In this document: piece by piece, positions 1 to 5,777 of the stretch
How positions within the stretch are numbered: the stretch's first letter is position 1
Layout: the number at the start of each line of letters is the position of its first letter
Origin: Actinomycetes bacterium
GTDB lineage: Bacteria; Actinomycetota; Actinomycetes; Actinomycetales; Cellulomonadaceae
Direction: 5' to 3'
Assembly (NCBI GenBank): GCA_023438885.1
Contig: JAEXPS010000223.1
Coordinates: 1-9,991, forward strand
DNA length: 9,991 nucleotides
Notes under the pieces: generated by a model
Told to the model about the DNA's origin: nothing
The model's database searches: none
Seen by the model: only the letters and a program-made list of their open reading frames with translations
Translations under genes and position numbers: made by a program

Positions 1-2
1 GC

Positions 3-590
3 TCAGCCGGCGGTGCGCGCCTTGCGGCGCTCGGCCAGCTCGTCGAGCCCGGAGAAGGCCGCGGGCGCCTCGTCGTCCGCCCGCTCGGTCGGCAGCTCGG
101 CCAGCGTGCCCTCGACCTCGCGCCAGACCCGTCCGACCGCGATGCCGAACACTCCCTGCCCACCCTGGACGAGGTCGATCACCTCGTCGGGCGACGTGCA
201 CTCGTAGACGGAGGCGCCGTCCGACATCAGCGTGATCTTCGAGAGGTCGTCGACGCCACGCGCCCGTAGGTGCGTCACGGCGGTCCGGATCTGCTGGAGC
301 GAGACACCCGTGTCCAGCAGCCGCTTGACGACCTTGAGCACGAGGATGTCGCGGAAGCTGTAGAGCCGCTGCGTGCCGGAGCCCGTCGCAGGGCGCACGG
401 ACGGCTCGACGAGCCCGGTCCTGGCCCAGTAGTCGAGCTGTCGGTACGTGATGCCTGCCGCCCCGCACGCCGTGGTGCCGCGATAGCCGACCGCCGAGTC
501 GTCGAGGTCAGGCAGGTCGTCGTCGAAGAGCAGACCCTGCGCAGCCTGCGGCAGGATCTTGGCCTCGTCGGCGTTGTCCCGAGTGGTCAC
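3..590 (-). CDS. MerR-family transcriptional regulator (Rv1830-type)
   Basis: This 195-residue protein carries an N-terminal MerR winged-helix DNA-binding domain at about residues 35-110. The block GITYRQLDYWARTGLV and the segment QRLYSFRDILVLKVVKRLLD are characteristic of the actinobacterial Rv1830 branch (called resR in M. tuberculosis), as is the tail motif GGQGVFGIAV at residues 143-152. The early motif QGLLFDDDLP is also typical of this branch. No cysteine cluster of a metal-sensing MerR is visible, so the signal is unknown. The GTG at 590 was chosen because AGGAGGG lies six bases upstream; a longer open frame reaching 824 runs into low-complexity Arg/Ser sequence and overlaps the upstream nuclease gene. 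It is the last gene of the conserved garA-ftsR-nuclease-MerR string and probably has its own promoter at 628-656. Mycobacterial work links this regulator to growth and division control; its targets here are not visible. Confidence 0.93.
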   Translation of the reverse strand: MTTRDNADEAKILPQAAQGLLFDDDLPDLDDSAVGYRGTTACGAAGITYRQLDYWARTGLVEPSVRPATGSGTQRLYSFRDILVLKVVKRLLDTGVSLQQIRTAVTHLRARGVDDLSKITLMSDGASVYECTSPDEVIDLVQGGQGVFGIAVGRVWREVEGTLAELPTERADDEAPAAFSGLDELAERRKARTAG

Positions 591-596
591 GGGTAG

Positions 597-603
597 CCCT
601 CCT
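597..603 (-). promoter_or_regulatory. Shine-Dalgarno of the Rv1830-type MerR gene
   Basis: AGGAGGG on the minus strand, with six bases between it and the GTG at 590. It decides the start: the longer upstream extension has no comparable site. Confidence 0.85.
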
Positions 604-627
604 ACCTGGTCGGTCGGCCTGGGCGCA

Positions 628-656
628 ACGCTAGGCCGCGGGCGTGCCCGGCGCAA
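628..656 (-). promoter_or_regulatory. Candidate sigma-70-type promoter of the Rv1830-type MerR gene, with repeated CGTTGCGCC
   Basis: On the minus strand TTGCGC (651-656) and TAGCGT (628-633) are separated by 17 bases, a reasonable -35/-10 pair for a primary actinobacterial sigma factor. They would give a leader of roughly 30 bases before the GTG at 590. The nonamer CGTTGCGCC occurs twice as a direct repeat, at 650-658 covering the -35 and at 622-630 overlapping the end of the -10, so it could be an operator. The pair is visible; promoter activity is inferred. Confidence 0.5.
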
Positions 657-690
657 CGAACCCCGTGGGGCGTGTCGCGCCCGGCGTGTC

Positions 691-1218
691 TCAGGTTCCA
701 CTTGAAGGTGAGTCAGGATCGCCCGGCTCCTCGCCGGTGGCGAAGTCCTCGGCGGAGACCGAGTCGAGGAACTCTCGGAACTCCTCGATGTCCTCCTCCG
801 CGGTGACCGTGCGCACCTCGACACCCGCGGCCGTCAGCACCTGTCCGGCGCAGAGCACCGGACACTCGAAGCGCAGCGCGACGGCGATGGCGTCGGACGC
901 CCGCGAGTCCACTCGGCTGCCGGAGCCGAGCACCAGCGCCGCATGGAACACGCCGTCGACGAGCTGCGTGATCTCCACCCGGCGCACCGTCGCGCCCGCC
1001 GCCAGCAAGGCGTCCTTGAGCAGGTCGTGGGTCATCGGCCGCGGCGGCACGATGCCGGCCTGCGCGGAGGCGATCGCACTGGCCTCTGCGGGGCCGATGA
1101 GGATCGGCACGAGGAGCCCGGACTCCGGGTCGAGCAGCAGCACCACGGTCTCGTCGTCGCCGACGTGCGTGCGCACGCCGACAACTTCGACCTCGACCAG
1201 ACCGGTGCCGTCCGTCAC
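691..1218 (-). CDS. Bifunctional nuclease family protein (DUF151)
   Basis: A 175-residue protein of the DUF151/bifunctional nuclease family, matching the M. tuberculosis Rv1829 type in length and layout. Recognisable blocks are PILIGPAEASAIA (about 38-50), RPMTHDLL (60-67), SRASDAIAVALR (105-116) and the C-terminal EFLDSVSAEDF (149-159). Plant and archaeal relatives have been reported to have RNase and DNase activity; the bacterial substrate is not established. It lies between ftsR (53 bases upstream) and the second MerR gene. The GTG at 1218 is the only start that keeps the first conserved strand (VEVEVVGVR), but its Shine-Dalgarno GGAGGG (1219-1224) touches the start codon with no spacer, so initiation may be inefficient or dependent on coupling to ftsR. 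The acidic C-terminal tail after residue 160 is low complexity. Confidence 0.92.
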   Translation of the reverse strand: MTDGTGLVEVEVVGVRTHVGDDETVVLLLDPESGLLVPILIGPAEASAIASAQAGIVPPRPMTHDLLKDALLAAGATVRRVEITQLVDGVFHAALVLGSGSRVDSRASDAIAVALRFECPVLCAGQVLTAAGVEVRTVTAEEDIEEFREFLDSVSAEDFATGEEPGDPDSPSSGT

Positions 1219-1224
1219 CCCTCC
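1219..1224 (-). promoter_or_regulatory. Shine-Dalgarno abutting the DUF151 nuclease start
   Basis: GGAGGG is directly followed by the GTG at 1218 with zero spacing, where 5 to 9 bases are usual. No alternative in-frame start with better spacing keeps the conserved N-terminal strand. Confidence 0.5.
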
Positions 1225-1271
1225 ACGGTACGTCTCCGGCGGGCAAACGGCGCCGCCTCCGGGCACCTCGC

Positions 1272-2057
1272 TCAGGCGTCGAGGTCGGCCAGGGAGGCGC
1301 GCACCAACGCGGTGTGCAGCTGGCTGCACAGCTCGCCCAGCTCCGCGGCGAGGGTACCGGCGCGCGCGCGGGACGACGAGGAACGCTGGCCGCGGACGGG
1401 GGCGACCACCTGCTCGACGAGATCGAGCTGCCGGTCCGCCGCCGTGCGGAACGTGCGCAGGTGGCGAGCATCGAGACCGTGCTCGGCGAGGCGCGCGGCC
1501 GCGCGGACCACGTCGCGCGCGTAGAGGTCGAACGACCCTCGCGCGTTCGAGCGCAGCACCCCCGCAGCCACCAGCTCCGACACCAGCTCGACGCTGACGC
1601 CGGCCTCCTGCGCCAGCACGTCGGTGGTCCACCTCGGTGCGCCGTTGGCCGGGACGCCGTCGCTGGTCGCGAGCCGGGCACGCGGGGCAGCCTCGGCCTC
1701 CTCCCCCGCGTCGAGCGCCGCCAGCCGCTCGCCGATCACCTTGAGCGGCAGGTACCGGTCGCGTTGGCAGCGCAGCACGTAGCGCAGCCGCTCGACGTCC
1801 GCCGGCGAGTACTGGCGGTACCCGGCCGGCGTGCGCACGGGTGTGATGAGGCCCTGCTCCTCGAGGAACCGCAGCTTCGACGTGGTGACCGCGGGGAATT
1901 CGATCTGGAGCGCGGCCAGGACGTCCGAGATCCGCATCGACGCCCGCCGCGAGATGCCGCGCGGCCACGGCTCGCCGCCATTCCCGGGCGCACGGCTCGG
2001 CTCGTCCCCGTGCGGCGCCCAGTCACGATCGGCCGCGCGCCCTGCACCACCGCTCAC
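1272..2057 (-). CDS. ftsR: MerR-family cell-division regulator FtsR
   Basis: A 261-residue protein with a MerR DNA-binding domain at residues 42-115 (RISDVLAALQIEF, TTSKLRFLEEQGLI, RTPAGYRQYSPADVERL), followed by a second helical domain (about 138-250) seen in the Rv1828/FtsR family. In Corynebacterium glutamicum the orthologue activates ftsZ expression. The family lacks an obvious small-molecule sensing pocket. The GTG at 2057 overlaps the garA stop by four bases (GTGA) and has GAGGG nine bases upstream within garA, so translation is probably coupled to garA. Met41 is an alternative start immediately before the domain but has no Shine-Dalgarno; the first 40 residues are Gly/Pro/Arg-rich and look disordered. 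The synteny garA-ftsR-DUF151-MerR is strong support. Whether it controls ftsZ here is inferred from the family. Confidence 0.93.
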   Translation of the reverse strand: MSGGAGRAADRDWAPHGDEPSRAPGNGGEPWPRGISRRASMRISDVLAALQIEFPAVTTSKLRFLEEQGLITPVRTPAGYRQYSPADVERLRYVLRCQRDRYLPLKVIGERLAALDAGEEAEAAPRARLATSDGVPANGAPRWTTDVLAQEAGVSVELVSELVAAGVLRSNARGSFDLYARDVVRAAARLAEHGLDARHLRTFRTAADRQLDLVEQVVAPVRGQRSSSSRARAGTLAAELGELCSQLHTALVRASLADLDA

Positions 2058-2527
2058 GCGGCCGCACCCTCACGGTGCGGGCTGGGGTGGAACGTCATCC
2101 GGAACTTGCCGATCTGCACCTCGTCGCCACCGCGCAGGGCGACCTGGTCGATCCGTTCGCGGTTGACGTACGTGCCGTTGAGCGAGCCGACGTCACGCAC
2201 CCAGAACGTGGAGCCCTCGCGCACGAACTCCGCGTGCTTGCGCGAGACCGTGACGTCGTCGAGGAAGATGTCGGCGGCGGTGCTGCGGCCGGCGGTGATC
2301 CGCTCCGCATCGAGCAGGAACCGCGCTCCGGCGCTCGGCCCGTGCTGCATGACGAGGAGCGCGGAGGTCGGCGGCAGCGCCTGCACGGCGGCCACCTCGT
2401 CGGCGGTCAGGCCGGGCACCTGCTCGTAGTCGACCGGCTCCGCCCCGGGCAGCGAGACCGTCGTCTCCGGCCCCCGCGGCGGCTCGCTCACAGGCCCGGA
2501 CCACGGGGAGTTCGGACCGTCACTCAT
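2054..2527 (-). CDS. garA: FHA-domain metabolic regulator GarA/OdhI
   Basis: A 157-residue protein with an FHA domain at about residues 75-140, showing the phosphothreonine-binding signature GR (80-81), S95-R-K-H98 and N117-GTYVN122. Near the N-terminus it has the motif ETT at residues 21-23. In GarA/OdhI the second or both threonines of an ETT motif are phosphorylated by PknG or PknB, and the FHA domain then folds onto its own tail. The unphosphorylated form binds and inhibits 2-oxoglutarate dehydrogenase, and in mycobacteria also adjusts glutamate enzymes. The residues after the motif are VSLP instead of the SVF of mycobacteria and corynebacteria. The ATG at 2527 has GGGAGG six bases upstream; a start nine codons earlier lacks one. 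It begins a sub-operon with ftsR. gcvH, its usual mycobacterial upstream neighbour, is absent. Confidence 0.94.
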   Translation of the reverse strand: MSDGPNSPWSGPVSEPPRGPETTVSLPGAEPVDYEQVPGLTADEVAAVQALPPTSALLVMQHGPSAGARFLLDAERITAGRSTAADIFLDDVTVSRKHAEFVREGSTFWVRDVGSLNGTYVNRERIDQVALRGGDEVQIGKFRMTFHPSPHREGAAA

Positions 2528-2572
2528 GTGCAACCTCCCCGCGTCGCGCAGCACCGTGCCCCTGGTCCAGAC

Positions 2573-2578
2573 ACCCTA
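2573..2578 (-). promoter_or_regulatory. Possible -10 element upstream of garA
   Basis: TAGGGT on the minus strand fits the TANNNT pattern about 45 bases before the garA ATG, in the only sizeable gap (98 bases) of the upstream half of the gene string. The matching -35 position reads TGTGCG at 18-base spacing, a poor match. Weak candidate only. Confidence 0.25.
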
Positions 2579-2591
2579 TGCGGCAGGTGAC

Positions 2592-2615
2592 CCCGCCGCA
2601 CAGCCCTTCGGCGGG
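2592..2615 (-). terminator. GC-rich hairpin between the second DUF881 gene and garA
   Basis: CCCGCCG (2592-2598) and CGGCGGG (2609-2615) form a perfect 7-base-pair stem with a 10-base loop, starting 10 bases after the DUF881 stop. No T-run follows on the minus strand, so it is at best a partial terminator or pause site separating the pgsA-DUF881 genes from garA-ftsR. Confidence 0.35.
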
Positions 2616-2625
2616 TGGTTCGAGG

Positions 2626-3393
2626 TCAGGACGGCTCGGCGGGGGCCAGCGTCGCGTAGACGGGATCGGGCAGCTCGCGGATGGCACTGACCGAGACGTC
2701 GTCGAGCTTGTCCACCCGGCCCGAACCCCTGTCGTTGCGCACGTACGCCAGCGCACCTCCCGGGATCTCCAGGGCGGTGGCGATGGTGTCGGGGTCGCCG
2801 ATCACCAACCAGGTGTACGGCGCCTCCAGCGTGGTCCCGTCGAGCTGCACGGAGCCGGCGGCGCCCGTGAAGGCACTGCTGGCCGTGACGCGTTGGTCGT
2901 CCAGCTGGATCGCCTCGGCGCCGGCGTTCCGCAGCTCCTCGAGCATGTTGAGGAGTGTCACCGGCCGCACGGAGTGCTCCGGGTCGTCGATCGTCACCCG
3001 GACCCCGGGGCCTTCTGCCGGCAGGCGGCCGGACAGGATGCCCTGGACCGCGGCGTTCCGGCGGGCGGCGTCCAGCGCAGCCTGGCGGGAGTCCGAGCCG
3101 GACACCAGCTCGTCGCGTTCGCGCTGAAGCGCCGTGGCTTCCTGACTGAGCTGGTCGGCCCGGGTCGAGGTCTCGTCCAGCAGGCGCACCAGGTCGTCCT
3201 GGCGCAGCTCCGAGAGGTCGGAGTCACCGGCCTGGCGCACCTGGACGACGACGGCGAAGCCCAGCACGGCGCACAACACCCCGGCGAGCAGCTGCGCTCG
3301 GGTGGCGCGGGGCCGCAGAGCCACCCGCAGCGCGGCCCAGCCGGTCACCGGCGGGCTCGTCGTCCCGGCGCTGTCGTTGGAGTCGTCGGACAT
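2626..3393 (-). CDS. DUF881 membrane-anchored protein (second copy, Rv1825-type)
   Basis: A 255-residue protein of the DUF881 family. After a short cytoplasmic N-terminus there is one membrane helix at about residues 33-50 (QLLAGVLCAVLGFAVVV). A heptad-like segment follows at about 57-104, rich in Glu, Gln, Arg and Leu and likely coiled coil. The DUF881 domain then occupies about 105-250, with GPGVRVTIDDPEHSV and the segment NAGAEAIQLDDQRVTASSAF. The single anchor suggests an extracytoplasmic domain. The biochemical function of DUF881 is not known. The ATG at 3393 lies three bases after the stop of the small basic protein gene, with only a weak AAGG ahead of it, so it is probably translated by coupling. 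It is a paralogue of the DUF881 gene at 3726-4643; the two flank the DUF1290 gene as in M. tuberculosis Rv1823-Rv1825. Confidence 0.92.
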   Translation of the reverse strand: MSDDSNDSAGTTSPPVTGWAALRVALRPRATRAQLLAGVLCAVLGFAVVVQVRQAGDSDLSELRQDDLVRLLDETSTRADQLSQEATALQRERDELVSGSDSRQAALDAARRNAAVQGILSGRLPAEGPGVRVTIDDPEHSVRPVTLLNMLEELRNAGAEAIQLDDQRVTASSAFTGAAGSVQLDGTTLEAPYTWLVIGDPDTIATALEIPGGALAYVRNDRGSGRVDKLDDVSVSAIRELPDPVYATLAPAEPS

Positions 3394-3396
3394 CGC

Positions 3397-3729
3397 TCAG
3401 GCCTTGAACAGGTGGCGGCGGATCGAGGCCGCGTTGGAGAAGATGCGGATCCCGAGCACCACCACGACCGCGGTCGACAGCTGCGTGCCGACACCGAGCT
3501 GGTCACCCAGGAACACGATGAAGGCGGCGACGACGACGTTCGACAAGAACGAGGTGAGGAACACCCTGTCGTCGAAGATCCCGTCCAGGAGCGCTCGCAG
3601 GCCGCCGAACAGGGCGTCGAGAGCGGCCACCACGGCGATCGGCAGGTAGGGCTGGAGCTCGACCGGGACGGTCGGCTGCACCAGCAGGCCGACGATCACC
3701 CCGATCACCAGGCCCAGGAACGCGATCAC
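3397..3729 (-). CDS. Small basic membrane protein (DUF1290, Sbp)
   Basis: A 110-residue, very hydrophobic protein matching the small basic protein family (DUF1290, Rv1824-type). Membrane segments are visible at about 2-18 (IAFLGLVIGVIVGLLVQ), 26-45, 58-75 (FLTSFLSNVVVAAFIVFLG) and 83-94. The family-typical stretch AALDALFGGLRALLDGIFDDRVF sits between them at about residues 35-57. It ends in a basic tail (RRHLFKA). Its function is unknown; family members occur beside DUF881 genes and in some Gram-positive bacteria near division genes. The GTG at 3729 overlaps the preceding DUF881 stop by four bases (GTGA) and has a G-run (AGGGGGGG, 3738-3745) eight bases upstream, so tight co-translation is expected. 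Confidence 0.92.
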   Translation of the reverse strand: MIAFLGLVIGVIVGLLVQPTVPVELQPYLPIAVVAALDALFGGLRALLDGIFDDRVFLTSFLSNVVVAAFIVFLGDQLGVGTQLSTAVVVVLGIRIFSNAASIRRHLFKA

Positions 3730-4643
3730 GGCACCATCCCCCCCTCGTCGGACCCGACCGTCGCCCGGGGCGACTCCGTCAGCCTCTCCGCAACCATCGC
3801 GTCGTCCGGCACGTTCGCCTGCCGGAGCGTGGCCACCGTCGAGCCCGGCAGCTCCAGCTCACCCACGGAGCTCATCTGGAGGCCGATCCCGTACGTCGCG
3901 TGCAGCATCGCGACGTGCTGCCCCGCCGACGAGCGAGCGAGGTTCGCCTGCAGCTCGCCGGCGTTGCCCACGGCGTCGACGGTGTAGGGGCCCACGAGCG
4001 GCACCAGGTCGACCAGCACCGCGCTGCCCGCGCTACGGATGGCGCTCATCGCCGTCAGGCGCTGGCCGTTGACGGCCACCGCCTCGGCGCCGGCGGCCCA
4101 CAGGCCGTTCACCAGCACCTGGAGGTCGACGTCCTGGACCCGCAGGTCCAGGTCCTCCGTGTCCTCGGCGGCGGCCGGCGCGTCCGAGAGGACGACCCGA
4201 AGGCCTGGGCCCACCACCGGGGCCGTGCCGGCTGCGACGGACCAGCGCCGGGTCTCGTCGAGGAGCATCGGGTCCTCCGAGCGCAGCGCGGCGTCCTGAA
4301 GGGCCGCGATCTCCGCGGCCGTCTGGCTGTTGGCAGCCTCGAGCGCCGCCACGGCGTCCTTGCGCTGTGCCACCTGCTGCTCGAGCATCTGGCGAGCCTG
4401 GCGGTCGCCGGTCGTCGGCTCGCGCAGCGTCAGCGACGCCGCGGCCACTCCGAGGCCGAGCCCGGCGGCCATGACGAGCACGGCCACCCGCCACACCGGC
4501 CCACGGGCTCCGCCGGTGGCCGAACGGCGGGCCGCGGCCTCCGCGTACCCCGGGTCGAGGGGCCGGCGCTGCAGCTCGTTGAGCAGAGTCATCGACTCGT
4601 CGACCGCGCGGGTCGGAGCCACCGCCGGGGCGTGCCGCGCCAT
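3726..4643 (-). CDS. DUF881 membrane-anchored protein (first copy, Rv1823-type)
   Basis: A 305-residue DUF881 protein. A long, charged N-terminal segment (1-50) precedes one membrane helix at about residues 52-71 (RVAVLVMAAGLGLGVAAASL). A likely coiled coil follows at about 80-122. The DUF881 domain is at about 135-290, with VVGPGLRVVLSDAP and the stretch GAEAVAVNGQRLTAMSAIRSAG, which aligns by eye with the same region of the second copy at 2626-3393. Function is unknown. The ATG at 4643 overlaps the pgsA stop by one base (TGATG), with GGAGGG six bases upstream, so it is co-translated with pgsA. The open frame extends beyond this start to 5291, but that extension is antisense-like Arg/Gly/Pro-rich sequence and is not coding. 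C-terminal residues after 290 are variable and acidic. Confidence 0.91.
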   Translation of the reverse strand: MARHAPAVAPTRAVDESMTLLNELQRRPLDPGYAEAAARRSATGGARGPVWRVAVLVMAAGLGLGVAAASLTLREPTTGDRQARQMLEQQVAQRKDAVAALEAANSQTAAEIAALQDAALRSEDPMLLDETRRWSVAAGTAPVVGPGLRVVLSDAPAAAEDTEDLDLRVQDVDLQVLVNGLWAAGAEAVAVNGQRLTAMSAIRSAGSAVLVDLVPLVGPYTVDAVGNAGELQANLARSSAGQHVAMLHATYGIGLQMSSVGELELPGSTVATLRQANVPDDAMVAERLTESPRATVGSDEGGMVP

Positions 4644-5230
4644 CAGACGCCCTCCCCCGCCGGGTGCCGCAGGAGCCGGTACGCCTGGCCCGCGTACAGC
4701 GCGCCGGAGAACCAGTACAGCCCGACGCCCCACATCGCGAAGGCCCAGCCCACGACGGTCGCCACGGTGCCGACCGCCCCCTCCCACGCGCCCAGCAGCA
4801 GCAGCGGGAAGGCGTACAGCAAGCAGAACGTTCCGGCCTTGCCGGCCAGGTGCACCGGCAGCGGCGGGTGGCCGGCGCGGCCGACCGCCAGCTGGACCAG
4901 GCCCAGCAGCACGTCGCGCGCGACGAGGGCGGCCACCAGCCACCAGGGCACCACCTCGCGCCAGGCGAGCACGACGATCGTGACGAGGATGAACGCGCGG
5001 TCCGCCGCGGGGTCCAGGAGCTGGCCGAGCCGGCTCACCTGGTTCCAGCGACGAGCGATCACGCCGTCCAGCCAGTCGCTCGCGCCCGAGACGGCCAGCA
5101 CCACCAGCGCCCATCCGTCCTGGTGGCGGGCGAGCAGCACCGCGAAGACCGGCACCAGCAGCAGCCGCGCGAACGAGATCGCGTTGGGCACCGTGAGCAC
5201 GCGTGTGCTCGCGTTCGCCATCTGCGTCAC
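4643..5230 (-). CDS. CDP-alcohol phosphatidyltransferase (PgsA-like)
   Basis: A 195-residue integral membrane enzyme with the complete CDP-alcohol phosphatidyltransferase signature: D52-x2-D55-G56-x2-A59-R60-x8-G69-x3-D73-x3-D77. The aspartates bind the metal and CDP-diacylglycerol. Several hydrophobic helices are visible (about 20-34, 40-50, 79-90, 95-112 and three more to the C-terminus). It transfers a phosphatidyl group from CDP-diacylglycerol to an alcohol. The position at the head of the DUF881-Sbp block corresponds to M. tuberculosis pgsA2 (Rv1822), whose acceptor alcohol is uncertain, so I do not claim phosphatidylglycerophosphate synthesis. The GTG at 5230 is preferred over the ATG at 5221 because GAAGGA (5239-5244) stands eight bases upstream; the ATG would be 17 bases from it. 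It heads the minus-strand gene string. Confidence 0.9.
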   Translation of the reverse strand: MTQMANASTRVLTVPNAISFARLLLVPVFAVLLARHQDGWALVVLAVSGASDWLDGVIARRWNQVSRLGQLLDPAADRAFILVTIVVLAWREVVPWWLVAALVARDVLLGLVQLAVGRAGHPPLPVHLAGKAGTFCLLYAFPLLLLGAWEGAVGTVATVVGWAFAMWGVGLYWFSGALYAGQAYRLLRHPAGEGV

Positions 5231-5311
5231 GGTGCTCGTCCTTCCCCGACCGGCCACCATGGTAGGGAACGCGGACGCCCCCGGGGTGCACGACATGACA
5301 GGGTGGGACCG
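5231..5311. promoter_or_regulatory. Divergent intergenic region between pgsA-like and CoA-binding genes
   Basis: These 81 bases must hold a promoter for the leftward gene string and probably one for the rightward pair. On the minus strand GAAGGA (5239-5244) is the pgsA Shine-Dalgarno. TACCAT (5259-5264) fits a -10 element 28 bases before the GTG, but no convincing -35 lies at 16-19 bases. On the plus strand I see no good -10/-35 pair. Boundaries of the promoters cannot be set from sequence. Confidence 0.4.
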
Positions 5312-5725
5312 ATGAGCACGCTCAACGACCCCGAGACCATCCGCCGCCTCGTCACGACGCCCGCCCGGTGGGCCGTCGTCGGGCTGTCCGCGAACCGCGA
5401 GCGCCGCGCCTACTCGGTCGCGGAGGTGCTCCAGGACCTGGGCCACGACCTCGTGGCGGTGCACCCGCGGGCGGAGCCGGTGCACGGGGCGCCCGCGTAC
5501 GCGACGCTCGCCGAGGTCCCGGGCCCGATCGACGTCGTCGACCTGTTCGTGAACTCGACGTTGGCCGGTCCCGTCGTCGACGAGGCGATCGCGGTCGGTG
5601 CGCGCGCGGTCTGGCTCCAGCTCGGGGTGATCGACCCGGAGGCGGCCCAGCGCGCCCTCGACGCCGGCCTCGACGTGGTGATGAACCGCTGCCCGGTGAT
5701 CGAGGCGGCCCGCCTGGGCCTGTAG
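5312..5725 (+). CDS. CoA-binding domain protein (YccU family)
   Basis: A 137-residue single-domain Rossmann-fold protein of the CoA_binding_2 (YccU) family. It shows the dinucleotide-type turn WAVVGLSANRERRAYSV at residues 20-36, PIDVVDLFVN at 72-81, the conserved VWLQLGV at 100-106 and AGLDVVMNRCPVIE at 118-131 (the family consensus has DRC; here NRC). Length and order of motifs are those of the family. It resembles the CoA-binding domain of succinyl-CoA synthetase, but no catalytic role is known for the stand-alone form. The ATG at 5312 was chosen as the first codon consistent with family length; the upstream AGGGTGGG is only a moderate Shine-Dalgarno. The helicase gene follows after a 161-base structured leader, and read-through transcription between them is possible. 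Confidence 0.9.
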   Translation: MSTLNDPETIRRLVTTPARWAVVGLSANRERRAYSVAEVLQDLGHDLVAVHPRAEPVHGAPAYATLAEVPGPIDVVDLFVNSTLAGPVVDEAIAVGARAVWLQLGVIDPEAAQRALDAGLDVVMNRCPVIEAARLGL

Positions 5726-5728
5726 ACT
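5723..5728 (+). promoter_or_regulatory. Possible -10 element at the start of the helicase leader
   Basis: TAGACT overlaps the stop codon of the CoA-binding gene and fits TANNNT. The -35 position is a poor match at every spacing from 16 to 19. If used, transcription would begin near 5735, inside the first hairpin, giving a leader of about 150 bases. Confidence 0.25.
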
Positions 5729-5777
5729 CGGGGACCGAGTTCGTCGCGAACCCCTGTGGGTAGAGGCGCAACGCCTC
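5725..5777 (+). promoter_or_regulatory. Serial small hairpins, upstream half of the helicase leader
   Basis: Four small perfect inverted repeats follow one another. ACTCGG (5726-5731)/CCGAGT (5735-5740) has loop GGA. GTTCG (5739-5743)/CGAAC (5747-5751) has loop TCG and competes with the first for two bases. ACCC (5750-5753)/GGGT (5758-5761) has loop CTGT. GAGGCG (5763-5768)/CGCCTC (5772-5777) has loop CAA. No T-run follows any of them, so they are not standard terminators. They are best read as part of a structured 5' leader for the helicase mRNA. Confidence 0.5.

Noticed and set aside
661..670. CCCCGTGGGG as a terminator for the DUF151 gene
   Set aside because: The stem is only four pairs with a two-base gap and no T-run; it is not a workable terminator.
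1924..1937. Met41 of FtsR (ATG near 1937) as the true start
   Set aside because: It would begin exactly at the DNA-binding domain, but no Shine-Dalgarno precedes it, while the GTG at 2057 overlaps the garA stop in the usual coupled way.
2578..3987. 469-codon plus-strand frame opposite the DUF881 and Sbp genes
   Set aside because: It is rich in Gly, Arg, His, Gln and Asp and antisense to three syntenic genes. No Shine-Dalgarno or family match is visible.
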